A DNA stretch of 7,289 nucleotides from Microbacteriaceae bacterium (GTDB lineage Bacteria; Actinomycetota; Actinomycetes; Actinomycetales; Microbacteriaceae): assembly GCA_947447385.1 (NCBI GenBank), contig CANFKN010000062.1:1-7289 (forward strand), written 5' to 3'. Shown here piece by piece: positions 1 to 5,041 of the stretch; the first letter of the stretch is position 1, and every line of letters starts with the position of its first letter. Made by a program: the position numbers and the translations under genes. The notes beneath the pieces are model-generated. The model was not told the origin of the DNA and did not search any database. It saw only the letters and a program-made list of their open reading frames with translations.

Positions 1-340
1 CGGTGCTGACCTCGCCGCCGAATTCGATTGACGATTCGACGTTGTGACTAAAGACGGCTGCGTCGGCGCCGATTAGTTGAACTAGCTGGTTGGTTGACTT
101 GCAGCCGTGCACTTTGAAGCCGTCTTCGGCCTCCCCTTTAGCCCAAAGCACCTCGTAGGCGGCGCGTGAGTCAAGGCGTTCGGTGTGGGTATAAAACATG
201 AAGCTGGCGTCGGGCGCAAAGCCGGCAAAGTAGGCCGCGGTGTTGTGCGCACCAAAGTCGGCGACGATTTTGGCTGCCGCAGCAAGCACTTCGTCAACCC
301 GAGCTGCCGCAGCTGCGACAGACAAACTTGAGCTGTTCAT
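1..340 (-). CDS. NTF2-like / SnoaL-fold protein (DUF4440 type), 3' end cut by window edge
   Basis: Reading the minus strand from the ATG at 338-340 gives 113 codons that run off the left edge. The start is MNSSSLSVAAAA, followed by an amphipathic helix and then AYFAGFAPDASFMFYTHTERL and RAAYEVLWAKGE. This helix followed by a D-rich, aromatic beta stretch is typical of the NTF2-like superfamily (SnoaL, DUF4440 and YybH relatives, usually about 120-140 aa), so only a short C-terminal piece is probably missing. Such proteins are small cytoplasmic alpha+beta cones that act as enzymes or ligand-binding partners; no specific activity can be assigned. The start lies 2 nt after the ureohydrolase stop, with an AAGG about 9 nt upstream, so the gene is almost certainly co-transcribed and probably translationally coupled. 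By context it may help process or bind the product of that enzyme (inference). Confidence 0.75.
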   Translation of the reverse strand, partial: MNSSSLSVAAAAARVDEVLAAAAKIVADFGAHNTAAYFAGFAPDASFMFYTHTERLDSRAAYEVLWAKGEAEDGFKVHGCKSTNQLVQLIGADAAVFSHNVESSIEFGGEVST

Positions 341-342
341 AG

Positions 343-1329
343 TTATGCCTTTTTGGCCGCGGCGGTGGCTTTGGCCATGGTTGTGATTAGGTCATATGCC
401 AGGTGGCAGGCAGCCAGTGCTGTGATTTGGGCGTGGTCGTAGGGCGGTGAAACCTCAACGATGTCAGCGCCAAGCAGGTTGGTTGCGTCCAACGCACGAA
501 GCACTCGCAACAACTCGCGACTGGTGATTCCGCCGGCCTCAGGTGTGCCTGTGCCGGGGGCAAATGCTGGGTCCATCACGTCAACGTCAATCGACACATA
601 AACAGGTTTGCCAGCCACACGTTTAAGCATTTTGGCAATGATGGCTTCGGTGCCAAGGTCGTCAAAGTCTTCGCTGCGAATGATCTGAAAACCAAAAGTC
701 GCGTCATCTGACAAATCTTGCTTTGAATAAAGTGGGCCACGAATGCCGACGTGCAAGCAAGACTCAAGGTCGAGCAGGCCTTCTTCGGCGGCTCGTCTAA
801 AGGGCGTGCCGTGGGTGTAAGGGGCGCCATAGTAGGTGTCCCACGTGTCAAGGTGTGCGTCAAAGTGAATGACCGCAATCGGCCCAAACTTTTTGTGAAG
901 CGCGCGCAAAATTGGCAGCGCAATGGTGTGGTCGCCGCCAAAGGTCATTGGCTTTGCGTCGAGATTTAGAATCTCGGTGATGCCAGCCTCGATGGTTTCG
1001 AGGGTCTCAAGAATGTCATAGGTGTTGAGGTTCAAATCGCCAGCGTCAACCACCTGTGCGAGCTCAAACGGGTAGGCATCTTGCGCAGGGTTATATGGTC
1101 GCAACAGACGCGAAGCCTCACGAATGTGACTCGGGCCAAAACGCGCGCCAGACCTAAAACTTGCTCCGGCGTCAAACGGCATGCCAACCACGGCAATGTC
1201 AACGTTCGTCACCTCGTCGATGCGCGGCAAACGCGCAAACGTTGGCAACCCCGCAAAGCGCGGCACCTGTGAGGCATCGACCTGACCAAGTGTTTCACCG
1301 GTAACGATTCGTGGAATTGGCTTTGTCAT
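343..1329 (-). CDS. Agmatinase-type ureohydrolase (arginase/agmatinase family)
   Basis: This 328-aa protein is a full-length member of the binuclear-manganese ureohydrolase family, which cleaves a guanidino group to urea plus an amine. All metal ligands are visible: H134 in GGDHT, D157, H159 and D161 in DAHLDT, and D248 and D250 in SIDVDVMDP. The family signature continues as APGTGTPEAGG (258-267). H173 in THGTPF and E292 in VEVSPP match the conserved catalytic-pocket positions. The long form with RLLRPYNPAQDAYPF (75-88) is the common actinobacterial type. Agmatine, 4-guanidinobutyrate, guanidinoacetate and guanidine itself are all substrates of close relatives, so speB would over-specify. 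The gene lies 110 bp after the NCS1 permease on the same strand and directly before the NTF2-like gene. The ATG has only a distant GAAGG (about 14 nt upstream), so initiation may be weak. Family call is firm; substrate is open. Confidence 0.93.
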   Translation of the reverse strand: MTKPIPRIVTGETLGQVDASQVPRFAGLPTFARLPRIDEVTNVDIAVVGMPFDAGASFRSGARFGPSHIREASRLLRPYNPAQDAYPFELAQVVDAGDLNLNTYDILETLETIEAGITEILNLDAKPMTFGGDHTIALPILRALHKKFGPIAVIHFDAHLDTWDTYYGAPYTHGTPFRRAAEEGLLDLESCLHVGIRGPLYSKQDLSDDATFGFQIIRSEDFDDLGTEAIIAKMLKRVAGKPVYVSIDVDVMDPAFAPGTGTPEAGGITSRELLRVLRALDATNLLGADIVEVSPPYDHAQITALAACHLAYDLITTMAKATAAAKKA

Positions 1330-1366
1330 TGTGCGGGTGCTTGCCTTCGATTTTTAAAGAGGATTC

Positions 1367-1398
1367 CAGCCGGCCCCACCTGAAGGCAGAGCCGGCTG
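1367..1398 (-). terminator. GC-rich hairpin between permease and ureohydrolase genes
   Basis: CAGCCGGC (1367-1374) and GCCGGCTG (1391-1398) form a perfect 8-bp stem around a 16-nt loop. On the minus strand the hairpin falls in the 110-bp gap after the permease stop and before the ureohydrolase start. It is followed by a mixed pyrimidine run (TCCTCTTT), not a clean U-tract. It could be a partial terminator or attenuator that lowers ureohydrolase expression relative to the permease, or an mRNA-stabilising 3' structure. Its exact role is inferred. Confidence 0.45.
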
Positions 1399-1439
1399 TT
1401 CCTGTTGTTGATGCTGTTTGTGTTGCTTATGCTTTGATG

Positions 1440-2984
1440 CTACTTGCTGGCGCGAGCTGCTGCAGCCTTGGCGGCAGCTGAGCCTGGGTTGTGTGCAACC
1501 TCTGGGGTTGCGCCTTTGCGCGATGGCACCAGGCGTGGGCCTTTAGGGCCAAACACATAGTCAGGCTCTGGCCAGATGAACAGTGACAAAAGATAGAGCA
1601 CTGCTGCTGTGCCGATGGCTGTGACCAAGCTGAGGTCAACACCGCCAGCAACTGCGTTGAATGGGCCTTCGATAACCGGTGGGTAATAAGCAAAGCTCAA
1701 ACCAACGGTTGCCGCAATCAACCAGCTGCCAAGTGCGCGCCAGTTAACACCAGCGTTGAACCAATACTTGCCGCCGATTTGACCCTTGTTGAACACCTGA
1801 AGGTCACTTGCGTCATAGTAGCCGCGGCGAACGAAGTATCCGATTGCCATAATGACCATCCACGGGGTGGTTGTGATGACGATCGCGCCAATAAACGCGT
1901 TGACCGCACTATAGAAGTCATAGACCAAACGACCAACCAAAATGAAAACGAATGCCAAGCTGCCAATCAAGATGGTTGCACGCACGCGTGATAGCTGAGG
2001 GAACACCGAGGCAAAGTCGAGGCCCGTGCCATAAAGCGAGGTTGTGCCGGTTGAAAGGCCACCGATGAATGCAACAACGATTAGCAAGATTGCATACCAA
2101 AGCGGTGAAGCCTGAATCAGGCCAACAACATAGTCACTGTTGGTGATGAGCGTTGCAGTTGCAAGACCAAAGATGAACGGAATCAAAGTTGCAAGCTGAG
2201 CCCAAAGGGTGGCGAGCATGAGCTTTGAGTTTGGAGTGTCGCGCGGAATGTAACGTGACCAGTCACCCAAGAACGCACCGAACGAGATCGGGTTGCTCAT
2301 TACAACCAACGCCGCCAAGATAAAGGTTGGCCAGAAGTCGCCCAACAACAATGCGTCAGGTGTGCCGCCATAGCTAGGGTCAAAAACGCCCCAGAACGCC
2401 ACAACAGCTAGCACCATCAAGATTGAGTTGAAGATAACCGCAACCTTGTTGACGAGCAACATGAACTGGTAACCGAACACAACAACCACAATCACGATGA
2501 AGCCGATGACCGCATAGATGATGCTCGAAACCAGTGGGCTCTTCTCGATGCCGAACATGCGCGTCAATGCCCCCACAATGGCGTCGCCTGAAACCCAAAC
2601 TGAAATCGAATAGAACGCGATTGCGGTGAGCAAGCTCAAGAATGAACCAACAACACGACCGCGAACACCAAGAAGTGCACCTGAGCTAACAGCGTTGTTA
2701 GTGCCGGTGCGTGGGCCGAAGATGCCCATTGGCATCAAGAACAGTGTGCCAACCAGCAAACCCAAAACGGTTGCGGCTAGCGCCTGCCAAAACGAGAGGC
2801 CGAAGAAGATTGGGAACGTGCCCAAGATGACGGTGGCAAAAGTGTTTGCTCCGCCGAACTGAATTCTGAACAGGTCAAATGGTCTTGAGGTGCGGTCGGC
2901 GTCGGGAATCGTGTCGACGCTGAACTGCTCAACCTCGGTTACTTTGGGCTTGGCGTTTAACGCCGTGCTACTTGCTTCACTCAT
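1440..2984 (-). CDS. NCS1-family purine/cytosine-type permease
   Basis: From the ATG at 2982-2984 this is a 514-aa polytopic membrane protein with about 12 hydrophobic segments, the usual size for nucleobase:cation symporter-1 transporters. NCS1 features include FRIQFGGANTFA (39-50) at helix 1, GPRTGTNNAVSS (90-101), SNPISFGAFLGDWSRYIPRD (230-249) and YYDASDLQVFN (389-399) near the C-terminal third. The tail after W471 is soluble, Ala/Lys-rich and probably cytoplasmic. Characterised relatives carry cytosine, purines, uracil, allantoin, hydantoin or thiamine with Na+ or H+. I prefer this start because a GGA lies about 8 nt upstream; the open frame extends to a TTG at 3116 but that stretch (MHNSAHFAPQ...) is non-hydrophobic and lies in the divergent promoter region. 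It heads a likely operon with the ureohydrolase and NTF2-like genes, suggesting that it imports their substrate, possibly a guanidino or cyclic ureide-like compound (inference). Confidence 0.93.
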   Translation of the reverse strand: MSEASSTALNAKPKVTEVEQFSVDTIPDADRTSRPFDLFRIQFGGANTFATVILGTFPIFFGLSFWQALAATVLGLLVGTLFLMPMGIFGPRTGTNNAVSSGALLGVRGRVVGSFLSLLTAIAFYSISVWVSGDAIVGALTRMFGIEKSPLVSSIIYAVIGFIVIVVVVFGYQFMLLVNKVAVIFNSILMVLAVVAFWGVFDPSYGGTPDALLLGDFWPTFILAALVVMSNPISFGAFLGDWSRYIPRDTPNSKLMLATLWAQLATLIPFIFGLATATLITNSDYVVGLIQASPLWYAILLIVVAFIGGLSTGTTSLYGTGLDFASVFPQLSRVRATILIGSLAFVFILVGRLVYDFYSAVNAFIGAIVITTTPWMVIMAIGYFVRRGYYDASDLQVFNKGQIGGKYWFNAGVNWRALGSWLIAATVGLSFAYYPPVIEGPFNAVAGGVDLSLVTAIGTAAVLYLLSLFIWPEPDYVFGPKGPRLVPSRKGATPEVAHNPGSAAAKAAAARASK

Positions 2985-3126
2985 GAAGGTTCCAATCAGT
3001 TTGATAGGTGGGGGTAGCTTCAACGCCCTCACTTCGACATTGAAGTTACTTGATTCTAAACCTTCAGCGTTTACCCAGACGTTACATTGAGGCGCAAAGT
3101 GTGCGCTGTTGTGCAACAGTTATCTC
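2985..3126. promoter_or_regulatory. Divergent promoter region between permease and cyclase genes
   Basis: This 142-bp spacer must hold the promoters of both divergent genes. On the minus strand TAGAAT (3053-3058) is one base from the -10 consensus and lies about 70 nt before the permease start, but no good -35 stands 16-18 bp upstream of it. On the plus strand the best -10-like string is TACATT (3083-3088), again without a clear -35. Two inverted repeats (3092-3106 and 3106-3119) sit next to the cyclase start, and CTTCAA/TTGAAG (3018-3023 and 3040-3045) forms a third within the presumed permease leader. The layout suggests shared control by a DNA-binding protein not encoded in the visible cluster. 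Confidence 0.5.
3106..3119. promoter_or_regulatory. Candidate operator CTGTTG-TG-CAACAG
   Basis: A perfect 14-bp inverted repeat, CTGTTGTGCAACAG, ends 7 bp before the cyclase ATG. It abuts a second repeat, GCGCA-N5-TGCGC (3092-3106), sharing one base with it. The core TTG-N2-CAA resembles the compact palindromes bound by many dimeric HTH repressors, but no cognate regulator is identifiable here. It could also fold as a small hairpin in a cyclase leader transcript. Confidence 0.4.
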
Positions 3127-3792
3127 ATGCGAATCACCAAAATTGTTGACCTTTCACACCCGGTTGATGCCCAAACTCAGGTTTACCCCGGCGACCCGGT
3201 CGTGCGTTTCGAACCGCACAGCACTGTTGCGCGCGACGGTTTCAACCTGCTTAACGTGACCATGGGTTCGCAATCGGGCACTCACGTTGACGCGCCCTAC
3301 CACTTTGACGACAACACCGAGCGCATCGATGAAGTGCCTCTGGGCCATTTCATCGGTCGCGGAATCATCGTTGACCTGCGCGGCATCGCCGCTCGCACCC
3401 CAATCACTTGGGCGCTCATTGAGCCGCAGGTTGCTCACGCGGTGGCTGGCGACATCGTAATTTTTCACACCGGTTTCAGCCGCTTGTGGCAAAGCGAAGC
3501 TTATTTTGACAACCCATTTTTAACGTCGGATGCCTGCCAGCACCTGCTCGATCAGGGAATACGCACTTTTGGCGTTGACTTTTTGAACATCGACGAAACC
3601 CCTGATGCCACGCACCCAGGAGGTGACTTTGACAGCCATCACCTGATTGCCAAAGCTGGCGGAATCATCTGCGAGAACCTAACCAACCTCGAGGCAATCG
3701 ACTTTGACGAACCGCTGATTAGCATTCTGCCCATCAAGTTCACCGGAGCCGATGGGGCCCCGGTGCGTGCCGTTGCTTTGCAGCTCGGCTGA
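3127..3792 (+). CDS. Cyclase-family metal-dependent hydrolase (kynurenine formamidase-like)
   Basis: The 221-aa product belongs to the cyclase family (Pfam PF04199) that includes kynurenine formamidase KynB and isatin hydrolase, enzymes that hydrolyse amide, formamide or cyclic amide bonds. The HxDxxxH metal motif is intact in SGTHVDAPYHF (H53, D55, H59). H171 and E183 are 12 residues apart, as are the second-half zinc ligands of KynB. VDLSHPV (7-13) and YPGDP (20-24) are family N-terminal signatures, and GVDFLNIDET (149-158) is also typical. No other kynurenine-pathway gene is present, so KynB activity is unproven. I start at ATG 3127; a TTG at 3109 adds six residues inside an inverted repeat and has no better ribosome site. 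No Shine-Dalgarno precedes ATG 3127, so a leaderless transcript is possible. Divergent from the permease operon, it probably works on the same imported compound (inference). Confidence 0.88.
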   Translation: MRITKIVDLSHPVDAQTQVYPGDPVVRFEPHSTVARDGFNLLNVTMGSQSGTHVDAPYHFDDNTERIDEVPLGHFIGRGIIVDLRGIAARTPITWALIEPQVAHAVAGDIVIFHTGFSRLWQSEAYFDNPFLTSDACQHLLDQGIRTFGVDFLNIDETPDATHPGGDFDSHHLIAKAGGIICENLTNLEAIDFDEPLISILPIKFTGADGAPVRAVALQLG

Positions 3793-3815
3793 ACTCGATG
3801 GCGCTAATGCACCTA

Positions 3816-3834
3816 GCAGGGCTTGCAACCCTGC
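3816..3834 (+). terminator. Hairpin downstream of the cyclase gene, weak terminator candidate
   Basis: GCAGGG (3816-3821) and CCCTGC (3829-3834) form a perfect 6-bp GC-rich stem with a 7-nt loop, starting 24 nt after the cyclase stop. What follows is C/A-rich (CCCCAACTAG) with no T-run, so classical intrinsic termination is doubtful. Its position after an isolated gene still makes a 3'-end role the simplest reading. Confidence 0.35.
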
Positions 3835-3871
3835 CCCCAACTAGCAAAACCCGTGCTCTTTCACGTGTGGC

Positions 3872-3887
3872 GTTGCTTATGAGCAAC
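3872..3887. promoter_or_regulatory. Operator candidate A (GTTGC-N6-GCAAC) upstream of the XRE gene
   Basis: GTTGCTTATGAGCAAC is a 16-bp inverted repeat (6-bp arms, the outer five shared with site B) two bases before a TATACC -10-like string (3890-3895) and about 40 bp before the XRE start. The same GTTGC-N6-GCAAC design recurs at 4413-4428 upstream of the convergent 81-aa gene, also next to a TATA-like string. This is the expected arrangement for an autoregulated HTH repressor with a second target; binding is inferred. Confidence 0.55.
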
Positions 3888-3926
3888 ACTATACCCAAGC
3901 AAGGTTAATGAAGGTAAATTAGAGCC

Positions 3927-4145
3927 ATGCCCACCCAGACCAGTGCCGAATGGCTCGCGCATCAACTTGATGTTGCTGAGCTTGGAACACTGACTCGCTT
4001 GGCCGAGGTTTCAGGAATCAACAAGGGAACCCTCAGCAAATATTTCAACGGCCAACAGCGCCCATCGATTGACGTAATCGGCCCGCTTTGCACCGCCTTG
4101 AAAGTCTCACCCGAGACTTTGCTAAAAGCGCTAAACGCTCTTTAG
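3927..4145 (+). CDS. Small XRE/Cro-type helix-turn-helix regulator
   Basis: The 72-aa protein is almost entirely one HTH_XRE domain: TLTRLAEVSG (21-30) is the positioning helix and NKGTLSKYFNG (32-42) the recognition helix, followed by QRPSIDVIGPLCTALKVSPETLL (44-66), the usual closing helices. There is no ligand-binding or toxin domain, so it is a Cro-like DNA-binding protein acting in the cytoplasm, probably as a dimer. GAAGG lies about 12 nt before the ATG, a longer spacing than ideal. The stop overlaps by 4 bp the stop of the minus-strand 81-aa gene, so the two converge tail to tail. An inverted repeat upstream (3872-3887) is repeated in design before the partner gene, suggesting that this protein represses both. 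The specific target set is unknown; a phage or toxin-antitoxin origin is possible but not shown. Confidence 0.85.
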   Translation: MPTQTSAEWLAHQLDVAELGTLTRLAEVSGINKGTLSKYFNGQQRPSIDVIGPLCTALKVSPETLLKALNAL

Positions 4146-4387
4146 AAGCCTGGCTCTTCGGCTGTAATCAAAACGTATTCACCCTGGTGATCAAACTTTC
4201 GGCGAATCGAATCATCGCTATAGAGACGCACAGCTTCATCGGCGTATTCGTCTAACCCATGGTTGCGCAGAGCTTCTGCGATGTGACCTGAGTTGTGGTT
4301 CTTGCCTACGTGCACGCGCACCGGTTGGCCTTCGATTTTGTCAACGCCAACTGCATCTCTCGCATCATAAAGTGCGATTTCGACCAT
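4142..4387 (-). CDS. Small hypothetical protein, 81 aa, convergent with the XRE gene
   Basis: I do not recognise this protein. From ATG 4385-4387 it starts MVEIALYDARDAVGV and ends YVLITAEEPGF. It has no signal peptide or membrane segment. The predicted layout is a beta strand, a strand-rich middle (QPVRVHVGKN, 21-30), a helix (GHIAEALRNHGLDEYADEAV, 34-53), an acidic to basic turn (YSDDSIRRKF, 56-65) and a final strand. The charged composition suggests a soluble cytoplasmic alpha/beta protein. The start is well supported by GGGGGA 4-5 nt upstream; a TTG at 4399 would place the ribosome site inside the gene. A TATACT -10 (4430-4435) and a GTTGC-N6-GCAAC repeat lie upstream, and its last codon overlaps that of the XRE regulator on the other strand. 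The pairing suggests a regulator-target pair. An antitoxin, toxin or stress protein role would be a guess. Confidence 0.7.
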   Translation of the reverse strand: MVEIALYDARDAVGVDKIEGQPVRVHVGKNHNSGHIAEALRNHGLDEYADEAVRLYSDDSIRRKFDHQGEYVLITAEEPGF

Positions 4388-4403
4388 GTGATCCCCCAAA
4401 TAA

Positions 4404-4415
4404 AACTTGCAAGTT
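4404..4415. promoter_or_regulatory. Perfect palindrome AACTTGCAAGTT in the 81-aa gene leader
   Basis: AACTTGCAAGTT is a perfect 12-bp palindrome 17 nt upstream of the 81-aa gene's start codon, overlapping the GTTGC-N6-GCAAC repeat by three bases. It lies downstream of the TATACT -10, within about the first 20 transcribed bases, a classic place for a repressor to block transcription. It has no counterpart upstream of the XRE gene, so it may bind a different protein or be an accessory half-site. Confidence 0.35.
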
Positions 4416-4428
4416 GCCTTATCGCAAC
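4413..4428. promoter_or_regulatory. Operator candidate B (GTTGC-N6-GCAAC) upstream of the 81-aa gene
   Basis: GTTGCCTTATCGCAAC on the plus strand matches site A (3872-3887) in both 5-bp arms and in its 6-bp spacing. On the minus strand it follows the -10-like TATACT (4430-4435) by one base, so it would cover the transcription start of the 81-aa gene. Both sites share a TTAT string in the spacer and a TATA-like string just to their right. Confidence 0.55.
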
Positions 4429-4429
4429 C

Positions 4430-4435
4430 AGTATA
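4430..4435 (-). promoter_or_regulatory. -10 box candidate TATACT for the 81-aa gene
   Basis: On the minus strand TATACT differs from TATAAT at one base and lies about 43 nt upstream of the ATG at 4387. No convincing -35 is seen at 16-18 bp, so it may be weak or activator-dependent. It directly abuts operator candidate B. Confidence 0.4.
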
Positions 4436-4464
4436 TCGTTTGCCCCTCGATATCTATTTGAAGC

Positions 4465-4482
4465 GTAGCCTTAAAGGGCTAC
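4465..4482 (-). terminator. Hairpin downstream of the orphan HipB-like gene
   Basis: GTAGCC (4465-4470) and GGCTAC (4477-4482) form a perfect 6-bp stem with a 6-nt loop, 42 nt after the stop of the minus-strand HipB-like gene. The downstream minus-strand sequence (GCTTCAAATAG) lacks a T-run, so termination would be inefficient. It also sits just upstream of the 81-aa gene promoter, where it could insulate that promoter from read-through. Confidence 0.35.
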
Positions 4483-4524
4483 ACGCGTGAGTGGTTTCGC
4501 CCAATTGTTATGGTGCCGATTTTT

Positions 4525-4917
4525 TTAGGTCGATTTCGATTCAGGCCAGGGCCCGTTCGATTTGTTTTTCTTGGCATCGAATTCGGCGGCGAGTGACATC
4601 CACGCTGGCGGTTCTTTGGGTTTGCGCGCACGAGGTGGTTTTCTGATTGTTCGAACTTTGTTCGAACTTCTAATCTTTGCAATTTTGCCTCTACCGCCAC
4701 TCGGTCCGCCGTCGTAAACGATTTCTAAATCAAAATTCAAGATTCTGAGAACCCGCAGAATCGTTGCAAACGAGACCGACTCATCGCCGTGTTCGATTGC
4801 ATATATTGTTCTTGGCGAGACTCGAGAATCTCGAGCGAGCTGCTTCTGAGTTATCAGTCGGCTTCGGCGAGTTAAAGTCACAAACTCGGCTATGGTTGCG
4901 CCACTCTGTATCAGCAA
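4525..4917 (-). CDS. Orphan HipB-like XRE regulator with basic C-terminal tail
   Basis: The product is a 130-aa DNA-binding protein if it starts at TTG 4915-4917, which follows a strong AAAGGG with 8-nt spacing. A TTG at 4956 would add 13 mostly basic residues but has no ribosome site, and no ATG exists in the 5' part. The HTH_XRE domain spans roughly residues 11-67: TQKQLARDSRVSPRTIYAIE (23-42), then SVSFATILRVLRILNFDLEI (48-67), the pattern of HipB-type antitoxins. After residue 70 a Gly/Arg/Lys-rich linker (GGRGKIAKIRSSNKVRTIRK) leads to PPAWMSLAAEFDAKKN (103-118), a short segment that may fold or bind a partner. HipB-like proteins normally repress their own hipA operon, but no hipA follows this gene; the nearest is the separate module upstream at 5171-6358, which has its own antitoxin. 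It may be an orphan or a regulator of other genes. Paired TTTTCGCAAAAT repeats upstream suggest autoregulation. Confidence 0.8.
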   Translation of the reverse strand: MLIQSGATIAEFVTLTRRSRLITQKQLARDSRVSPRTIYAIEHGDESVSFATILRVLRILNFDLEIVYDGGPSGGRGKIAKIRSSNKVRTIRKPPRARKPKEPPAWMSLAAEFDAKKNKSNGPWPESKST

Positions 4918-4947
4918 TTTTTTAACCCTTTTTTTCGGTCTTTGAAG

Positions 4948-4959
4948 TTTTCGCAAAAT
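4948..4959 (+). repeat. TTTTCGCAAAAT element, copy 1 (operator candidate)
   Basis: This 12-bp element has near-palindromic TTTT-CGC-AAAA symmetry and lies 31-42 bp upstream of the preferred TTG start of the HipB-like gene. It overlaps a perfect 12-bp palindrome, GCAAAATTTTGC (4953-4964). A second copy occurs in the opposite orientation at 5028-5039. Confidence 0.5.
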
Positions 4960-5027
4960 TTTGCTAAAGCCATCGACAATCTGGTTAGTTCTGCGGGATC
5001 ATCACTTTAGATACTTAGAGCAGCAAG

Positions 5028-5039
5028 ATTTTGCGAAAA
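5028..5039 (-). repeat. TTTTCGCAAAAT element, copy 2 in inverted orientation
   Basis: Reading the minus strand gives TTTTCGCAAAAT, identical to copy 1. It is the core of a longer perfect inverted repeat, AGATTTT-GCG-AAAATCT (5026-5042). The two copies start 80 bp apart and bracket the most likely promoter region of the HipB-like gene, where the best minus-strand match is a poor TTGCTG-N17-GATGAT. A dimeric repressor bound at both could loop the DNA. Confidence 0.5.
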
Positions 5040-5041
5040 TC

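Noticed and set aside
576..969. Open frames overlapping the ureohydrolase gene (minus-strand alternative frame 576-941 and plus-strand 751-969)
   Set aside because: They lie inside a gene whose catalytic motifs are all intact, and their translations are low-complexity Thr/Ser/Arg-rich or motif-free, as expected of shadow frames.
1427..3090. Several shorter open frames within the permease gene on both strands
   Set aside because: All are nested in the well-supported NCS1 gene and show no recognisable domain or ribosome site.
2985..3116. N-terminal extension of the permease to a TTG at 3116
   Set aside because: The extra 44 residues are not NCS1-like, the TTG has no ribosome site, and the stretch is the divergent promoter region.
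2985..3126. Guanidine riboswitch (ykkC or mini-ykkC type) ahead of the permease operon
   Set aside because: Prompted by the ureohydrolase, I looked for paired ACGR-loop hairpins and ykkC-like conserved blocks in the leader and saw none. A covariance-model search would settle it.
3154..3492. 112-codon minus-strand open frame inside the cyclase gene
   Set aside because: It is antisense to a gene with an intact HxDxxxH motif and has no start signal or family features.
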